DNA of 64,000 nt from Terracoccus luteus (GCF_003635045.1 NZ_RBXT01000001.1:3596001-3660000); one strand, 5' to 3'; shown: positions 17,184 to 25,831, numbered from the stretch's first letter. Notes: generated by a model not told the origin, from the sequence alone. Translations and numbers: made by a program.

Positions 17184-18331
17184 GCGCTGCGCGTCGACTG
17201 GCGATCAACCGCCTGCGTGAGGGAGGCCCCCTCGACGGCCCGGCCATCGACCGGTTCGTCGACCGGTACGGCTCGCCCATCATCGAGGGCGAGCGGGCGA
17301 CCTTCCTCTTCCGCGGTGACGTCGACGAGGTGTGGGTGCGTCACCGTGTCGTCGGGCTGCCGGACGGCCTGCCGCTCAAGCGGATCGGTGAGTCGGACCT
17401 CTGGGCCGTGACGACGGTGCTGCCCGAGGGGTCGCGGGTGGAGTACCAGATCGAGATCCGCAAGGGTGAGAGCTACGAGCGCTTCAACGACCCGCTGAAC
17501 CCGCGGGTGGCCCAGAGCCCGATGGGCTCGTCGTCGGTGTGCGCCGCCGTCGGGTACCGCGTGCCCGAGTGGGTGCACCACGACCCGGAGGCGCGCCCGG
17601 GCGAGCTCGTCGAGGAACAGGTGCGCAGCAAGGCGCTGCGCCGCGACCAGCCGATCCAGATCTACCTGCCGGCCCGGTTCAACCGCGCCCAGAGCTACCC
17701 GCTGCTCGTCGTGCACGACGGCACCGACTACCTCCAGTTCGCGGCGATGAAGACGGTGCTCGACAACCTCATCCACCGCCTCGACCTCGACCCGCTCGTC
17801 GCCGTCTTCGTGCCGCCGCGCGACCGGCTCAAGGAGTACCCGAACCACGCCCCGCACGCGCGCTTCGTCGCCCGCGAGCTGGTGCCGCTGCTGACGGAGC
17901 GGCTGCCCCTCATCGACACCCCCGAGGCGCGCTGCCTCATGGGCAGCTCGTTCGGCGGCATCGCGGCGTTCTCGACGGCAGTGCGCTACCCCGGGTTCTT
18001 CGGCTCCCTCATGCTGCAGTCGGCCTCGCTCGTGTTCACCGACATCGGCTTCGACCACGGTGGCGGGCCGGCGTTCGACCCGGTCGTGAAGTTCGTCAAC
18101 GCCTTCCGGGAGAAGCCGCGTCAGGTCGTCGACCGCATCCACATGTCGTGCGGTGTCTACGAGCCGCTCATCACGCCGAACCGCTCGATGGTGCCGGTGC
18201 TGCGCCACACCGGGACGCGGGTGCGCTACGTCGAGTCGCGCGACGGGCACAACTGGGAGAACTGGCGCGACGGGCTGGGGGTGGGTCTGCCGTGGCTCTT
18301 CCCCGGCCCGCAGAAGTACGTGTACGAATGA
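17180..18331 (+). CDS. enterochelin-esterase-like alpha/beta hydrolase
   Basis: 383 residues, ATG at 17180. Residues about 40-125 look like the N-terminal beta-sandwich of Fes/IroD-type esterases (RATFLFRGDVDEVWVRHRVV, VEYQIEIRKG). The catalytic domain shows LLVVHDGTDYL, the nucleophile elbow MGSSFGG (Ser257) and a late DGHNWENW that provides the catalytic His. Such enzymes hydrolyse ester or lactone bonds in siderophores and related conjugates, but no siderophore genes are near. It is translationally coupled to the S51-like gene. Confidence 0.85.
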   Translation: MSAARRLAINRLREGGPLDGPAIDRFVDRYGSPIIEGERATFLFRGDVDEVWVRHRVVGLPDGLPLKRIGESDLWAVTTVLPEGSRVEYQIEIRKGESYERFNDPLNPRVAQSPMGSSSVCAAVGYRVPEWVHHDPEARPGELVEEQVRSKALRRDQPIQIYLPARFNRAQSYPLLVVHDGTDYLQFAAMKTVLDNLIHRLDLDPLVAVFVPPRDRLKEYPNHAPHARFVARELVPLLTERLPLIDTPEARCLMGSSFGGIAAFSTAVRYPGFFGSLMLQSASLVFTDIGFDHGGGPAFDPVVKFVNAFREKPRQVVDRIHMSCGVYEPLITPNRSMVPVLRHTGTRVRYVESRDGHNWENWRDGLGVGLPWLFPGPQKYVYE

Positions 18332-18359
18332 GCCGCACCACCGAGCGCCGGGAGGCGAG

Positions 18360-19088
18360 ATGAAGGTGACCGACCGCTGGTACTCCGAGCGGATCCACGA
18401 GGACGTCACGGTCGCCCGCTGGGGCAGCTACGGCGCTCCGGTCCTGCTCTTCCCGACCGCCGGCGGCGACGCCGAGGAGGTCGAGCGGCACCAGATGATC
18501 GAGCACCTCGCCCCGCTCATCGACGCGGGGCGGGCCAAGGTCTACTCCGTCGACAGCATCGCCGGTCGGGCCCTGGCCCAGCGTCGCGGCAACGCCGAGT
18601 ACCAGCTCGCGCTCTTCAACCGGTTCCACGACGTCATCGCCCACGAGGTCATCCCGGCCATCCACTCCGACCTCGGCGGCCAGCCGATACCGGTGACCGT
18701 GGCCGGCGCCTCGATCGGGGCCTTCAACGCCCTCGCCATCACGTGCCGCTACCCCGAGCTCGTCCACTCCGCGGTGTGCATGAGCGGCACCTACGCCATC
18801 GAGCAGTTCCTCGGCGGCTTCGTCAACGACGACCTGTACTTCTCGTCGCCCCTGCGGTTCCTGCCCGGCCTCGAGGGGTCGCAGCTCGACACCCTCCGCC
18901 GGCGCATGGTCGTGTTCGCCTCCGGCAGCGGCCGGTGGGAGGACGTCGGCGAGTCGTGGGCCGTGGCCAAGGTGCTCGGCGAGAAGGGCGTCCCCAACCG
19001 GGTCGACGACTGGGGGCCCGGCTACGACCACGACTGGCCGACGTGGTGGGCCATGCTGCCCGTCTACCTCGACGACCTCCTGCCCTGA
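18360..19088 (+). CDS. esterase-like alpha/beta hydrolase, last gene of the ATP-grasp cassette
   Basis: 242 residues, ATG at 18360 with the SD-like GGGAGGCGAG just upstream. It is a compact alpha/beta hydrolase: VLLFPTAGGD near the oxyanion hole, nucleophile elbow VAGASIGAFNA (Ser118) and a C-terminal GYDHDWPTWW carrying the likely catalytic His. It is shorter than the preceding esterase and lacks the N-terminal sandwich. Two hydrolases in one cassette suggest two bonds to break or an acyl transfer activity. No signal peptide, so it acts in the cytoplasm. Confidence 0.8.
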   Translation: MKVTDRWYSERIHEDVTVARWGSYGAPVLLFPTAGGDAEEVERHQMIEHLAPLIDAGRAKVYSVDSIAGRALAQRRGNAEYQLALFNRFHDVIAHEVIPAIHSDLGGQPIPVTVAGASIGAFNALAITCRYPELVHSAVCMSGTYAIEQFLGGFVNDDLYFSSPLRFLPGLEGSQLDTLRRRMVVFASGSGRWEDVGESWAVAKVLGEKGVPNRVDDWGPGYDHDWPTWWAMLPVYLDDLLP

Positions 19089-19566
19089 GTCACCCCCACC
19101 CCCGTCGAGAGGGCTCTTGGGCCCCCTCGAGTGGTCACCCTGAGTCGTCGTGCCGGCGCGTCGCCCATGAGACGGATGCCGTGCAGCCTCCCTCGCGTCG
19201 GACGTCGACCGCTGTGTGATGCCAGCCCCGGTCACCGCGACCCTCTGTGATGCCAACCGCGGCACATACGCCGCGTCTGGCATCACACAGCCGCTCGTCT
19301 GCTGCGTCTGGCATCACACAGCCGGCCCTTGGCCGTATCCGGCATGACCGCGTCGTGCGTCTGGCACCCCTGACGACCCAGAGGTGTCAGACGCACGTCA
19401 GGTCGCGCGTTCGACACCCGCGGGGCCCCAGAGGTGTCAGACACACACCGGCTCGGACGCCCGTGACGTCGCCGCTGCCCAAGTGCGGCGTATCAGGGGC
19501 GGTCGGGGTGTCTCCGACAGACGAGAGGCCGCCGCGACCGGTGGCCGGGCCTGGCGGAGGGCGACC
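19089..19566. repeat. gene-free region packed with short inverted and direct repeats
   Basis: No credible gene. It starts with a 22-bp-phased CGTCGAGAGG array (19103-19139). CTGTGTGATGCCAG at 19212-19225 and its inverted form at 19277-19290 and 19308-19321 follow, with a related element at 19244-19255. A hairpin of about 17 bp lies at 19356-19395 (arms starting GTGCGTCTGGCAC and its near complement). The element GAGGTGTCAGAC is present twice (19381 and 19431). The repeats share a loose GCGTCTGRCA theme. The start codon of the downstream membrane protein gene is at 19567. Confidence 0.7.
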
Positions 19567-19965
19567 ATGGGCGTGACCGACGTGCTGCCGTTGATCAAGG
19601 CACCGGAGAGCTGGCCGGTGCCCGTCGTCGCGACCCTCGCCATGGTCGCGCTCGCCGGCCTCGACCTCGGCGGGGCGGTGCTGGCCAAGGAGTGGGCGGA
19701 GCAGGGCAGCGTGCGCGCCCTCGTCGTCGGCGCCGGCACGTTCCTCGTCCTGTTCTGGGTCTACGCGTCGTCGCTGCGCTACGCCGAGCTCGCCGTCGTG
19801 ACGATGGGCTGGGTCGTCATGCTCCAGGTCGGTCTGCTCCTCATCGACCGCTGGCGCTACGGCGTCGAGCTGCCGCCCGGCAAGTGGGTGGCCGTGGCCG
19901 TCGTGCTCGCCGCCCAGGTCTACCTCGTGCTCGGCCCGAACACCGAGCGCATCCCCCCGGTCTGA
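19567..19965 (+). CDS. small four-helix membrane protein, SMR/DMT-like
   Basis: 132 residues from the ATG at 19567; upstream in-frame starts fall in the repeat region. Four hydrophobic segments: WPVPVVATLAMVALAGLDLGGAV, ALVVGAGTFLVLFWVYASSL, ELAVVTMGWVVMLQVGLLL and WVAVAVVLAAQVYLVLG. Length and layout, including the short charged loop before the last helix, resemble small multidrug resistance proteins, but the helix 1 Glu typical of EmrE is replaced by Asp (AGLDLGGA). A drug-exporter role is therefore only a suggestion. Confidence 0.7.
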   Translation: MGVTDVLPLIKAPESWPVPVVATLAMVALAGLDLGGAVLAKEWAEQGSVRALVVGAGTFLVLFWVYASSLRYAELAVVTMGWVVMLQVGLLLIDRWRYGVELPPGKWVAVAVVLAAQVYLVLGPNTERIPPV

Positions 19966-20012
19966 GCCCACCGGCATCCGGGCAAGCAGGTCGGAGGTCG
20001 GGGAGCACCGAT

Positions 20013-20042
20013 GCGCCCCGGGACCGGACGGTCCCGGGGCGC
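20013..20042. terminator. perfect 13-bp stem-loop between convergent genes
   Basis: Arms GCGCCCCGGGACC (20013-20025) and its exact complement (20030-20042) enclose a GGAC tetraloop. It lies between the + membrane protein gene ending at 19965 and the - hydrolase gene ending at 20059, so it can serve both. No T-tract follows, as is usual in high-GC actinobacteria. Confidence 0.75.
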
Positions 20043-20058
20043 GAGACGGTGCGACCCC

Positions 20059-20895
20059 TCAGCGACCGAGGAAGTCGATGAGCACCCGGTTGAACTCGTC
20101 GGCGTGGCTGACGTTGAGCCCGTGCGGCCCACCGTGGACGACGTGCAGCTCGCTGCCGGCGACGGCCTCGTGGGTCCGCTTGCCGGACCCCTCGAACGGG
20201 ACCGTGCCGTCGGCGTCGCCGTGGATGACGAGGGTGGGCACCGTGACGTGGGGCAGGTCGTCGCGGAAGTCGGTGGTGGCGAACGCCTCCATGCACTTCA
20301 GGGCCGCGTTCGTGTCGGCCTGGTGGGCGAGGGCGATGGCCTGCTGACGCTGCTCCTCCGTCACCTTGAGCTCGCCGTCGGCGGAGAAGAAGGCCGTCGT
20401 GAACTGGTCGTAGAAGGCGTCCTCGTCCTGCTTGAGACCCGACTCCATGCCGTCGGCGGCCTCCTGGTCGAGCGGCCCGTCGGGGTTGTCGTCGCCCTTC
20501 ATGAGGTACGGCGGCACGGCGGCGGCGAAGACGACGCTGCGCACCCGCTCGGAGCCGTACTTCGTGGCGTAGCGGGCGACCTCGCCACCGCCCATGGAGA
20601 ACCCGACGAGCGTGACGTCCTGCAGGTCGAGCTCGGTGAGCAGGGTGTGCAGGTCCTCGGTGAGGGTGTCGTAGTCGTAGCCCGACCCGGGCTTGTCGCT
20701 GCGACCGAAGCCGCGACGGTCGTACGTGACGACGCGGTAGCCCGCCGCGGTCAGCGCCGGGACCTGCTCGGACCACGACTCCCCGGAGAGCGGCCACCCG
20801 TGGATGAGCACCACCGGGCGGCCCGCGCCACCGGTGTCGTCGACGTGCAGGTTCGTGCTCCTGAACAGCCCGTGGTGGGCGGTGATCTCGGTCAT
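20059..20895 (-). CDS. alpha/beta hydrolase, chloroperoxidase-like
   Basis: 278 residues, ATG at 20895, SD-like AGGAGC upstream. The protein is a typical cofactor-free haloperoxidase/esterase: oxyanion HGWPLSG, nucleophile elbow GFSMGGGE (Ser100), catalytic Asp in IHGDADGTVP and His in HGGPHGLNVSH. Members hydrolyse esters or lactones and may show perhydrolase activity. It stands alone and is divergent from the methyltransferase gene over 168 bp. Confidence 0.9.
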   Translation of the reverse strand: MTEITAHHGLFRSTNLHVDDTGGAGRPVVLIHGWPLSGESWSEQVPALTAAGYRVVTYDRRGFGRSDKPGSGYDYDTLTEDLHTLLTELDLQDVTLVGFSMGGGEVARYATKYGSERVRSVVFAAAVPPYLMKGDDNPDGPLDQEAADGMESGLKQDEDAFYDQFTTAFFSADGELKVTEEQRQQAIALAHQADTNAALKCMEAFATTDFRDDLPHVTVPTLVIHGDADGTVPFEGSGKRTHEAVAGSELHVVHGGPHGLNVSHADEFNRVLIDFLGR

Positions 20896-21063
20896 CGCTG
20901 CTCCTTCGTCGTGCGTGCCGGACGGCTGTCGCGGCGCCTCGCCGGGATGGTTCGAGACGCGGGGCCGTGACGGATGGTCAACGGTTCAAGTACCCGGACA
21001 GCCGGGCGAACGGTCACGCCGCCGGGAGTGTGGCCCCGCCGGCGGTCTGGCACCGTGGGGGTC

Positions 21064-21816
21064 GTGACGGAGATCGACCCGACGCGAGCGCGCAGCTTCG
21101 GTGACCTGGCCGAGGCGTACGACCGCGCCCGGCCCGGCTACCCGGACGAAGCCGTCGACTGGCTCGTCCCGCCGGTCGCCCGCGTCGTCGCGGACGTCGC
21201 CGCGGGCACGGGGAAGCTGACCGGGTCGCTGCTCGCGCGGGGGCTCGTCGTCGAGGCGGTCGAGCCCGACGGCGCGATGCTCGCGGTGCTGCGCACCCGG
21301 CATCCGCTCGCTCGGCTGCACCAGGCCCCCGCCGAACGGCTGCCGCTCGCGACGGCCGGCGTCGACGCCGTCCTCGTCGCGCAGGCCTGGCACTGGCTGC
21401 GGCCCTACGACGCGACGAACGAGGTGCGGCGGGTGCTCCGGGGTGGTGGGAGCCTCGGTCTCGTGTGGAACACGCCGGACCCGCGGTCCGCGTGGGAGTT
21501 CGCCGCCCACGGGCTCGACCCGGCGGCGTGGGTGCCTCCGCGCGTCGCCGTGCCCGACGACGACCTGCCTTTCCCGACCGGCGAGGTGCAGACCGCGGAG
21601 TTCGCCTGGACGTGGACGGTCACCGCCGAGGAGTGGGTCGCGGCCGTCGCGACGCAGTCCGCGGTGTCGACCCTGCCGGCTCCCGAGCGGGAGGCGCTGC
21701 TCGCGGAGCGCCGGGCCGTGGTGCTCGGCCGCATCGAGGCGACCAACGCCCCGACCGTGCGCCTGCGTCACCGGGCGATGTGCCTGCGGTGGACCCCGGG
21801 CGTCGACGCCTCGTAG
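21064..21816 (+). CDS. class I SAM-dependent methyltransferase
   Basis: 250 residues from the GTG at 21064. Upstream in-frame ATG codons add non-conserved residues. The start FGDLAEAYDRARPGYP is typical of a family of actinobacterial and fungal methyltransferases. SAM motif I is VADVAAGTGKLTG; the acidic loop VEPDGAM and the VLVAQAWHWL motif follow. Substrate unknown; ubiquinone/menaquinone methylation is unlikely given the missing ubiE features. No partner gene. Confidence 0.88.
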   Translation: MTEIDPTRARSFGDLAEAYDRARPGYPDEAVDWLVPPVARVVADVAAGTGKLTGSLLARGLVVEAVEPDGAMLAVLRTRHPLARLHQAPAERLPLATAGVDAVLVAQAWHWLRPYDATNEVRRVLRGGGSLGLVWNTPDPRSAWEFAAHGLDPAAWVPPRVAVPDDDLPFPTGEVQTAEFAWTWTVTAEEWVAAVATQSAVSTLPAPEREALLAERRAVVLGRIEATNAPTVRLRHRAMCLRWTPGVDAS

Positions 21817-22023
21817 GCCGTCGGCCGCCACCCCTGCCACCATCACGACCACCACCACGGATGCCGTCGCGCAGCCACTCGCGAACGTCGGATTCCGCAG
21901 GCTTATGAACACATATGGTCGGTTTAACACTCAAAGACCGCACTCTCGGGTAACGTCGACGGAGGCCGGACACCCGGCCGCCCGCTGGGGGGCGGGTGCT
22001 CGAGCCGACGTTGGGGACTGTTC
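21817..22023 (+). promoter_or_regulatory. upstream region of bldC
   Basis: 207 bp leader. The stretch 21885-21955 is distinctly less GC-rich than its surroundings (GCTTATGAACACATATGG, then GGTTTAACACTC), as expected for a promoter. I cannot assign a certain -10/-35. One GGATGCCG octamer lies at about 21860. Confidence 0.45.
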
Positions 22024-22218
22024 ATGAGTAAGGGATTCGATGCTGAACCGCTGCTGACTCCGCGGGAGGTGGCCGCGATCTTCCGGGTGGACCCGAAGAC
22101 CGTGAGTCGCTGGGGTGAGGCGGGCAAGCTGTCGACGGTGCGCACCCTGGGTGGCCACCGCCGCTTCTACCAGTCCGAGGTCGAGTCGCTGCTCGACTCG
22201 CACATCGAGAACGGTTGA
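22024..22218 (+). CDS. bldC: BldC-family DNA-binding regulator
   Basis: 64 residues, ATG at 22024. The whole protein is a MerR-like winged helix-turn-helix without an effector domain: LLTPREVAAIFRVDPKTVSRWGEAGK, then LSTVRTLGGHRRFYQSEVESLL. This is nearly the Streptomyces BldC core. BldC binds head-to-tail arrays of direct repeats and controls development genes in Streptomyces. In non-sporulating relatives its role is less clear. Standalone gene with its own upstream region. Confidence 0.93.
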   Translation: MSKGFDAEPLLTPREVAAIFRVDPKTVSRWGEAGKLSTVRTLGGHRRFYQSEVESLLDSHIENG

Positions 22219-22301
22219 CCGACCACGGCCGGTCGAGACCGGCTGGTCGTCGCGGGCCGGGCGTTCCGACGCCAGACGCCGCCGCGCCCTAGGGTGAAGG
22301 G

Positions 22302-22814
22302 ATGACCTTCTCCCGCAGGCTCGCTCGACCCGCCGCCCTCCTCCTCGTGGCAGGAGTGCCGCTGCTCGCCGCGTGCGGCGGAGACGCCTCTACGCCCTCG
22401 ACCGGTGCGGGAGGGGCCATGTCGTCCTCCTCGATGGCGTCGATGACCCCGTCGAGCACGATGGCCGAGCCCTCGTCGAGCGAGCCGAGCATGGCGACGA
22501 GCTCCGAGACCGGCACCGCGTCGGCCCAGGACGCGCCCTACTGCTCGGCACTGAAGACCGCCGAGAAGGAGATCAGCAACCTCACCCAGGGCTCGCCGAC
22601 GCCGGACGTGCTCAAGAAGTTCGTCACCGCGGTCAAGAAGGTCGAGGACCAGGCACCCTCCGACGTCAAGGGGGCGTGGACCGACTTCCGCGAGCTCATC
22701 CAGAAGGCGGCCGACGGCGACGCTGCCGCCCTCAAGGAGGGTGGTGCCCAGGTCAGCGCCCTCGGCGACACGGTGTCGGCCGACGCCAAGAAGCGCTGCG
22801 GCTTCACGTTCTGA
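22302..22814 (+). CDS. small lipoprotein with Ser-rich linker
   Basis: 170 residues, ATG at 22302. Signal with lipobox LLAAC (Cys25) followed by GG. Residues about 28-75 are Ser/Met/Thr-rich and disordered. A helical domain of about 95 residues follows with two cysteines (PYCSAL and KRCGFTF) that could form a disulfide. Function unknown; it is tethered to the outer face of the membrane. It lies 68 bp upstream of the molybdenum nucleotidyltransferase gene but has its own terminator-like hairpin between. Confidence 0.8.
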   Translation: MTFSRRLARPAALLLVAGVPLLAACGGDASTPSTGAGGAMSSSSMASMTPSSTMAEPSSSEPSMATSSETGTASAQDAPYCSALKTAEKEISNLTQGSPTPDVLKKFVTAVKKVEDQAPSDVKGAWTDFRELIQKAADGDAAALKEGGAQVSALGDTVSADAKKRCGFTF

Positions 22815-22837
22815 CGCGTGCCCTCCACGCGGAGGCT

Positions 22838-22857
22838 CCCACCCCGGTCGGGGTGGG
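22838..22857 (+). terminator. 8-bp stem-loop after the lipoprotein gene
   Basis: CCCACCCC, loop GGTC, GGGGTGGG, 24 bp after the stop. It separates the lipoprotein from the molybdenum gene set. Confidence 0.55.
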
Positions 22858-22882
22858 CGCGGTCGGCCGGTAGCCTCCCGGC

Positions 22883-23641
22883 GTGACCACGCCCCGGATG
22901 CCGTTCCCCCGAGTCCCGCACGTGCGTGGCCTGCTGCTCGCGGCAGGGTCGGGCCGTCGCATGGGTGGGCCGAAGGCCTTGGTCCGCATGGGCCCCGACC
23001 GGCCGACGCTCGTGGAGCACGCGGTGACGAGCCTGCTCGACGGCGGGTGCGACGGGGTGACCGTCGTCGTCGGGGCGGCCGGGCCCGAGGTCACGGCCAT
23101 CGTCGCCGCGCTCGGCCGTGACGTCGACGTCGTCCAGTGCATCGACCACCTCGAGGGCATGGGCGCCTCCGTGCGCTCCGGTCTGACCTCGGTGACGACC
23201 GCGAACCGGGAGGGCCGCGACCCCGTCGACGCGGTGCTCGTCTCGCTCGTCGACCTGCCCGACGTCGGCCCGGAGGTCGTCGACCGGCTGCTGCAGTCGT
23301 CGGCGCCCGCCGCCGACAACACTGACACCACCGGCGCCACCGACAGCCCGGCTCGGGGCGCAGCGGTCGACGCCACCCCGGACCCGACGGCAGCGCAGTC
23401 GGACGCCGGCCGCCCGGCATCCGGGTGGCGGTCGGTGCTGGCCCGCACCGCCTACGAGGGCACCCCCGGGCACCCCGTCGTCATCGGCCGCGACCACTGG
23501 GCCGCCGTCGCCGAGGCCGCCGTCGGTGACCGCGGTGCCCGCGACCACTTCCGCACGAACGAGCACGTCCTCGTCGAGTGCGGCGACCTCGCGACCGGCG
23601 TCGACGTCGACACCCCGGACGAGCTCGCCTCACGCGGTTGA
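22883..23641 (+). CDS. MobA/MocA-like nucleotidyltransferase of the molybdenum hydroxylase locus
   Basis: 252 residues, GTG at 22883. The N-terminal signature GLLLAAGSGRRMGGPKAL belongs to the MobA-like NTP transferases that make MCD (or other dinucleotide forms) of the molybdenum cofactor for hydroxylases. VSLVDLPDVG matches the second metal-binding motif. A disordered insertion of about 45 residues (Asp/Thr/Ala-rich, roughly 140-180) interrupts the fold and carries a GGATGCCG octamer (reverse orientation). It leads the coxD-coxE-coxF genes, which fits cofactor maturation for the CoxSLM enzyme. Confidence 0.85.
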   Translation: MTTPRMPFPRVPHVRGLLLAAGSGRRMGGPKALVRMGPDRPTLVEHAVTSLLDGGCDGVTVVVGAAGPEVTAIVAALGRDVDVVQCIDHLEGMGASVRSGLTSVTTANREGRDPVDAVLVSLVDLPDVGPEVVDRLLQSSAPAADNTDTTGATDSPARGAAVDATPDPTAAQSDAGRPASGWRSVLARTAYEGTPGHPVVIGRDHWAAVAEAAVGDRGARDHFRTNEHVLVECGDLATGVDVDTPDELASRG

Positions 23642-23685
23642 CCGTTGCACTGTCGCGCGCGGCCGATATGGGTGATGCTCGGGTG

Positions 23686-24642
23686 ATGCAGCCCGCCGCA
23701 CCCGATGAGACCGACGCGACCGCCGAGCCCGTGCGCGACCTCGCCTCGGCCTTCGACGACGCCGACGACGTCGCCCGGGTGCTCGCCCGCACCGGCTACC
23801 TCGCCGACGACGCCCTCGCGACGGTGACCTTCCTCGCCACCCGGCTCGGGCGTCCGCTGCTGCTCGAGGGCGAGCCCGGCACCGGCAAGACGGCGCTCGC
23901 GGAGGCGGTGGCGCAGGCCCTCGACCTGCCGCTCGTGCGGCTCCAGTGCTACGAGGGCATCGACGCCACGCAGGCGCTCTATGACTGGGACTTCCCCCGG
24001 CAGATCCTGCACCTGCGCACCCTCGAGGCCGTCGGGCGCCCGGACGGCGCAGCCGGCGGCGATGACGCGGTCGCGGCCGCCGAGGCCCAGCTGTTCGACG
24101 AGCGGTTCCTGCTCGCCCGCCCGATCCTGCGGGCGCTGCGCGAGGCGCCGTGCGTGCTGCTCGTCGACGAGGTCGACCGGGCCGACGACGAGTTCGAGGC
24201 CTTCCTGCTCGAGGTGCTCTCGACGTGGCAGGTGACCGTGCCCGAGCTCGGCACCATCGCGGCCGCGACACCGCCCCTCGTCGTGCTCACCTCCAACCGC
24301 ACCCGCGAGCTGCACGACGCCCTCAAGCGACGCTGCCTCTACCACTGGATCGACCACCCCGGCCTGGCCCGCGAGCTCGACATCGTGCGGAGCCGCCTGC
24401 CCGAGGTGTCCGAGGCGCTCGCCACCCAGGTCGTCTCGGCGGTGCAGCGCCTGCGTGAGACGGCCGGCCTCGTCAAGCCGCCCGGCGTCGCCGAGACCCT
24501 CGACTGGGCCCGTGCGCTCGACACGGTCGGCGCCACCCGCCTCGACGCCGAGACGGCCGCTGCCACCCTCGGTGCGGCCGTGAAGTACCGCGAGGACGCG
24601 GAGCGGGTGCGGGCCATGCTCGACCGGGTCCTCACGGCCTGA
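23686..24642 (+). CDS. coxD: CoxD-type MoxR AAA+ ATPase
   Basis: 318 residues. The ATG at 23686 is preferred because GGTGA at 23671 is well placed as a ribosome site; an ATG at 23668 is an alternative. Walker A GEPGTGKT (62-69), Walker B VLLVDEVDR and sensor TSNRTRELHDALKRRC are intact. CoxD-type ATPases work with CoxE vWA proteins in building the active site of molybdenum CO dehydrogenases. Length is normal for the family. The vWA gene follows after 1 bp. Confidence 0.88.
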   Translation: MQPAAPDETDATAEPVRDLASAFDDADDVARVLARTGYLADDALATVTFLATRLGRPLLLEGEPGTGKTALAEAVAQALDLPLVRLQCYEGIDATQALYDWDFPRQILHLRTLEAVGRPDGAAGGDDAVAAAEAQLFDERFLLARPILRALREAPCVLLVDEVDRADDEFEAFLLEVLSTWQVTVPELGTIAAATPPLVVLTSNRTRELHDALKRRCLYHWIDHPGLARELDIVRSRLPEVSEALATQVVSAVQRLRETAGLVKPPGVAETLDWARALDTVGATRLDAETAAATLGAAVKYREDAERVRAMLDRVLTA

Positions 24643-24643
24643 C

Positions 24644-25831
24644 ATGGTCCCCGTCCCCACGGCGCCGTCGCCGTCGCCGGCCGGCCCGACCCGCGCGACC
24701 GGGCCGGTACCCGTGCGCCTCCCCGCGGATGCCGTGTTCCTCGGTCTCGCGCGCGCCCTCCGGGCCGCCGGCCTGGCCGTCACGGCCGACCGCGAGCGCG
24801 TGTTCCTCACGGCGGTGGCCGCCGGTGACGCCGGGTCCCGCCGCCACGTCTACTGGGCGGGCCGGGCCACCCTCACCTCGTCCCCGGCCGACGCCGAGGC
24901 GTACGACGCCGTCTTCACCGCGTGGTTCGCCGACGACACACCGACGACGGCCAACCGGGCGCAGCACCCGCCGAGCGTGACTCGGCAGGCGCCGCTCGGT
25001 GGCGACGGTGACCTCGGTGTGGCCGCCGACGAGGGGGAGGCGCTGCGGGCCACCGCGAGCGAGCAGGAGGTGCTGCGGCACCGCGACGTCGGCTCGCTCA
25101 CCGCCGACGAGCGACGCACGCTCGCCGACCTCTTCGCGACGCTGCGGCCGATGCCGCCGACGCGACGGGCACGACGACCGGTCGCGGCGCGCCGTGGCCG
25201 GGTCGACGGGCCCGCCACCCTGCGCGAGCACGTCCGCCGTCTGGGCGAGCCGGGCCGGATCGTCCACCGCCGCAACGGGGTCCGCCCCCGCCGCGTCGTC
25301 CTGCTCATCGACGTCTCGGGCTCGATGAGCCCCTACGCCGACAGCCTGCTGCGGCTCGCGCACGCGTACGTGCGCTCCACGGCATCCGGCACCCGGGCCG
25401 TCACCACCGAGGTCTTCACGATGGGCACCCGCCTCACCCACGTCACCCGGGCGCTGCGTGAGCGCGACCCCGACCGGGCGCTCGTCGCCGCGGGTCGGGT
25501 CGTGCCCGACTGGTCGGGCGGCACCCGCCTCGGCGAGGCGCTCGGCGCCTTCCTCGACCTGTGGGGGCGGCGCGGCATGGCGCGGGGCGCCGTCGTCGTC
25601 GTGTTCTCCGACGGGTGGGAGCGTGAGGGGCCGGAGCTGCTCGCCGAGCAGATGCGTCGTCTGGCCGGGCTCGCCCACCGCGTCGTCTGGTCGAACCCCC
25701 ACCGGGGCAAGGTGGGCTACCAACCGGTGCAGCAGGGCATCGTCGCCGCCCTGCCGTTCATCGACGACTTCGTCGCCGGGCACTCGCTCGCGGCGTTCGA
25801 GCAGCTGATCGAGGTGGTCGCACGTGCGTGA
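24644..25831 (+). CDS. coxE: CoxE-type vWA domain protein
   Basis: 395 residues, ATG at 24644. The C-terminal vWA domain begins at VVLLIDVSGSMSPY with the metal site DVSGS (223-227), then SGGTRLGEALG and VVVFSDGWER. The N-terminal region is helical, with a basic linker (PPTRRARRPVAARRGR). It is the partner of the CoxD ATPase in cofactor maturation. Its end overlaps the next gene by 8 bp. Confidence 0.88.
   Translation: MVPVPTAPSPSPAGPTRATGPVPVRLPADAVFLGLARALRAAGLAVTADRERVFLTAVAAGDAGSRRHVYWAGRATLTSSPADAEAYDAVFTAWFADDTPTTANRAQHPPSVTRQAPLGGDGDLGVAADEGEALRATASEQEVLRHRDVGSLTADERRTLADLFATLRPMPPTRRARRPVAARRGRVDGPATLREHVRRLGEPGRIVHRRNGVRPRRVVLLIDVSGSMSPYADSLLRLAHAYVRSTASGTRAVTTEVFTMGTRLTHVTRALRERDPDRALVAAGRVVPDWSGGTRLGEALGAFLDLWGRRGMARGAVVVVFSDGWEREGPELLAEQMRRLAGLAHRVVWSNPHRGKVGYQPVQQGIVAALPFIDDFVAGHSLAAFEQLIEVVARA

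Noticed and set aside
18171-19286. Minus-strand open frame covering the esterase genes
   Set aside because: Low-complexity Gly/Asp/Val shadow of the two alpha/beta hydrolase genes; no domain recognised.
23686-25831. coxD/coxE as a second copy of the 725-7213 system
   Set aside because: Both have AAA+ and vWA proteins, but lengths, domain make-up (no HEXXH) and partners differ; this pair fits the Cox maturation role.
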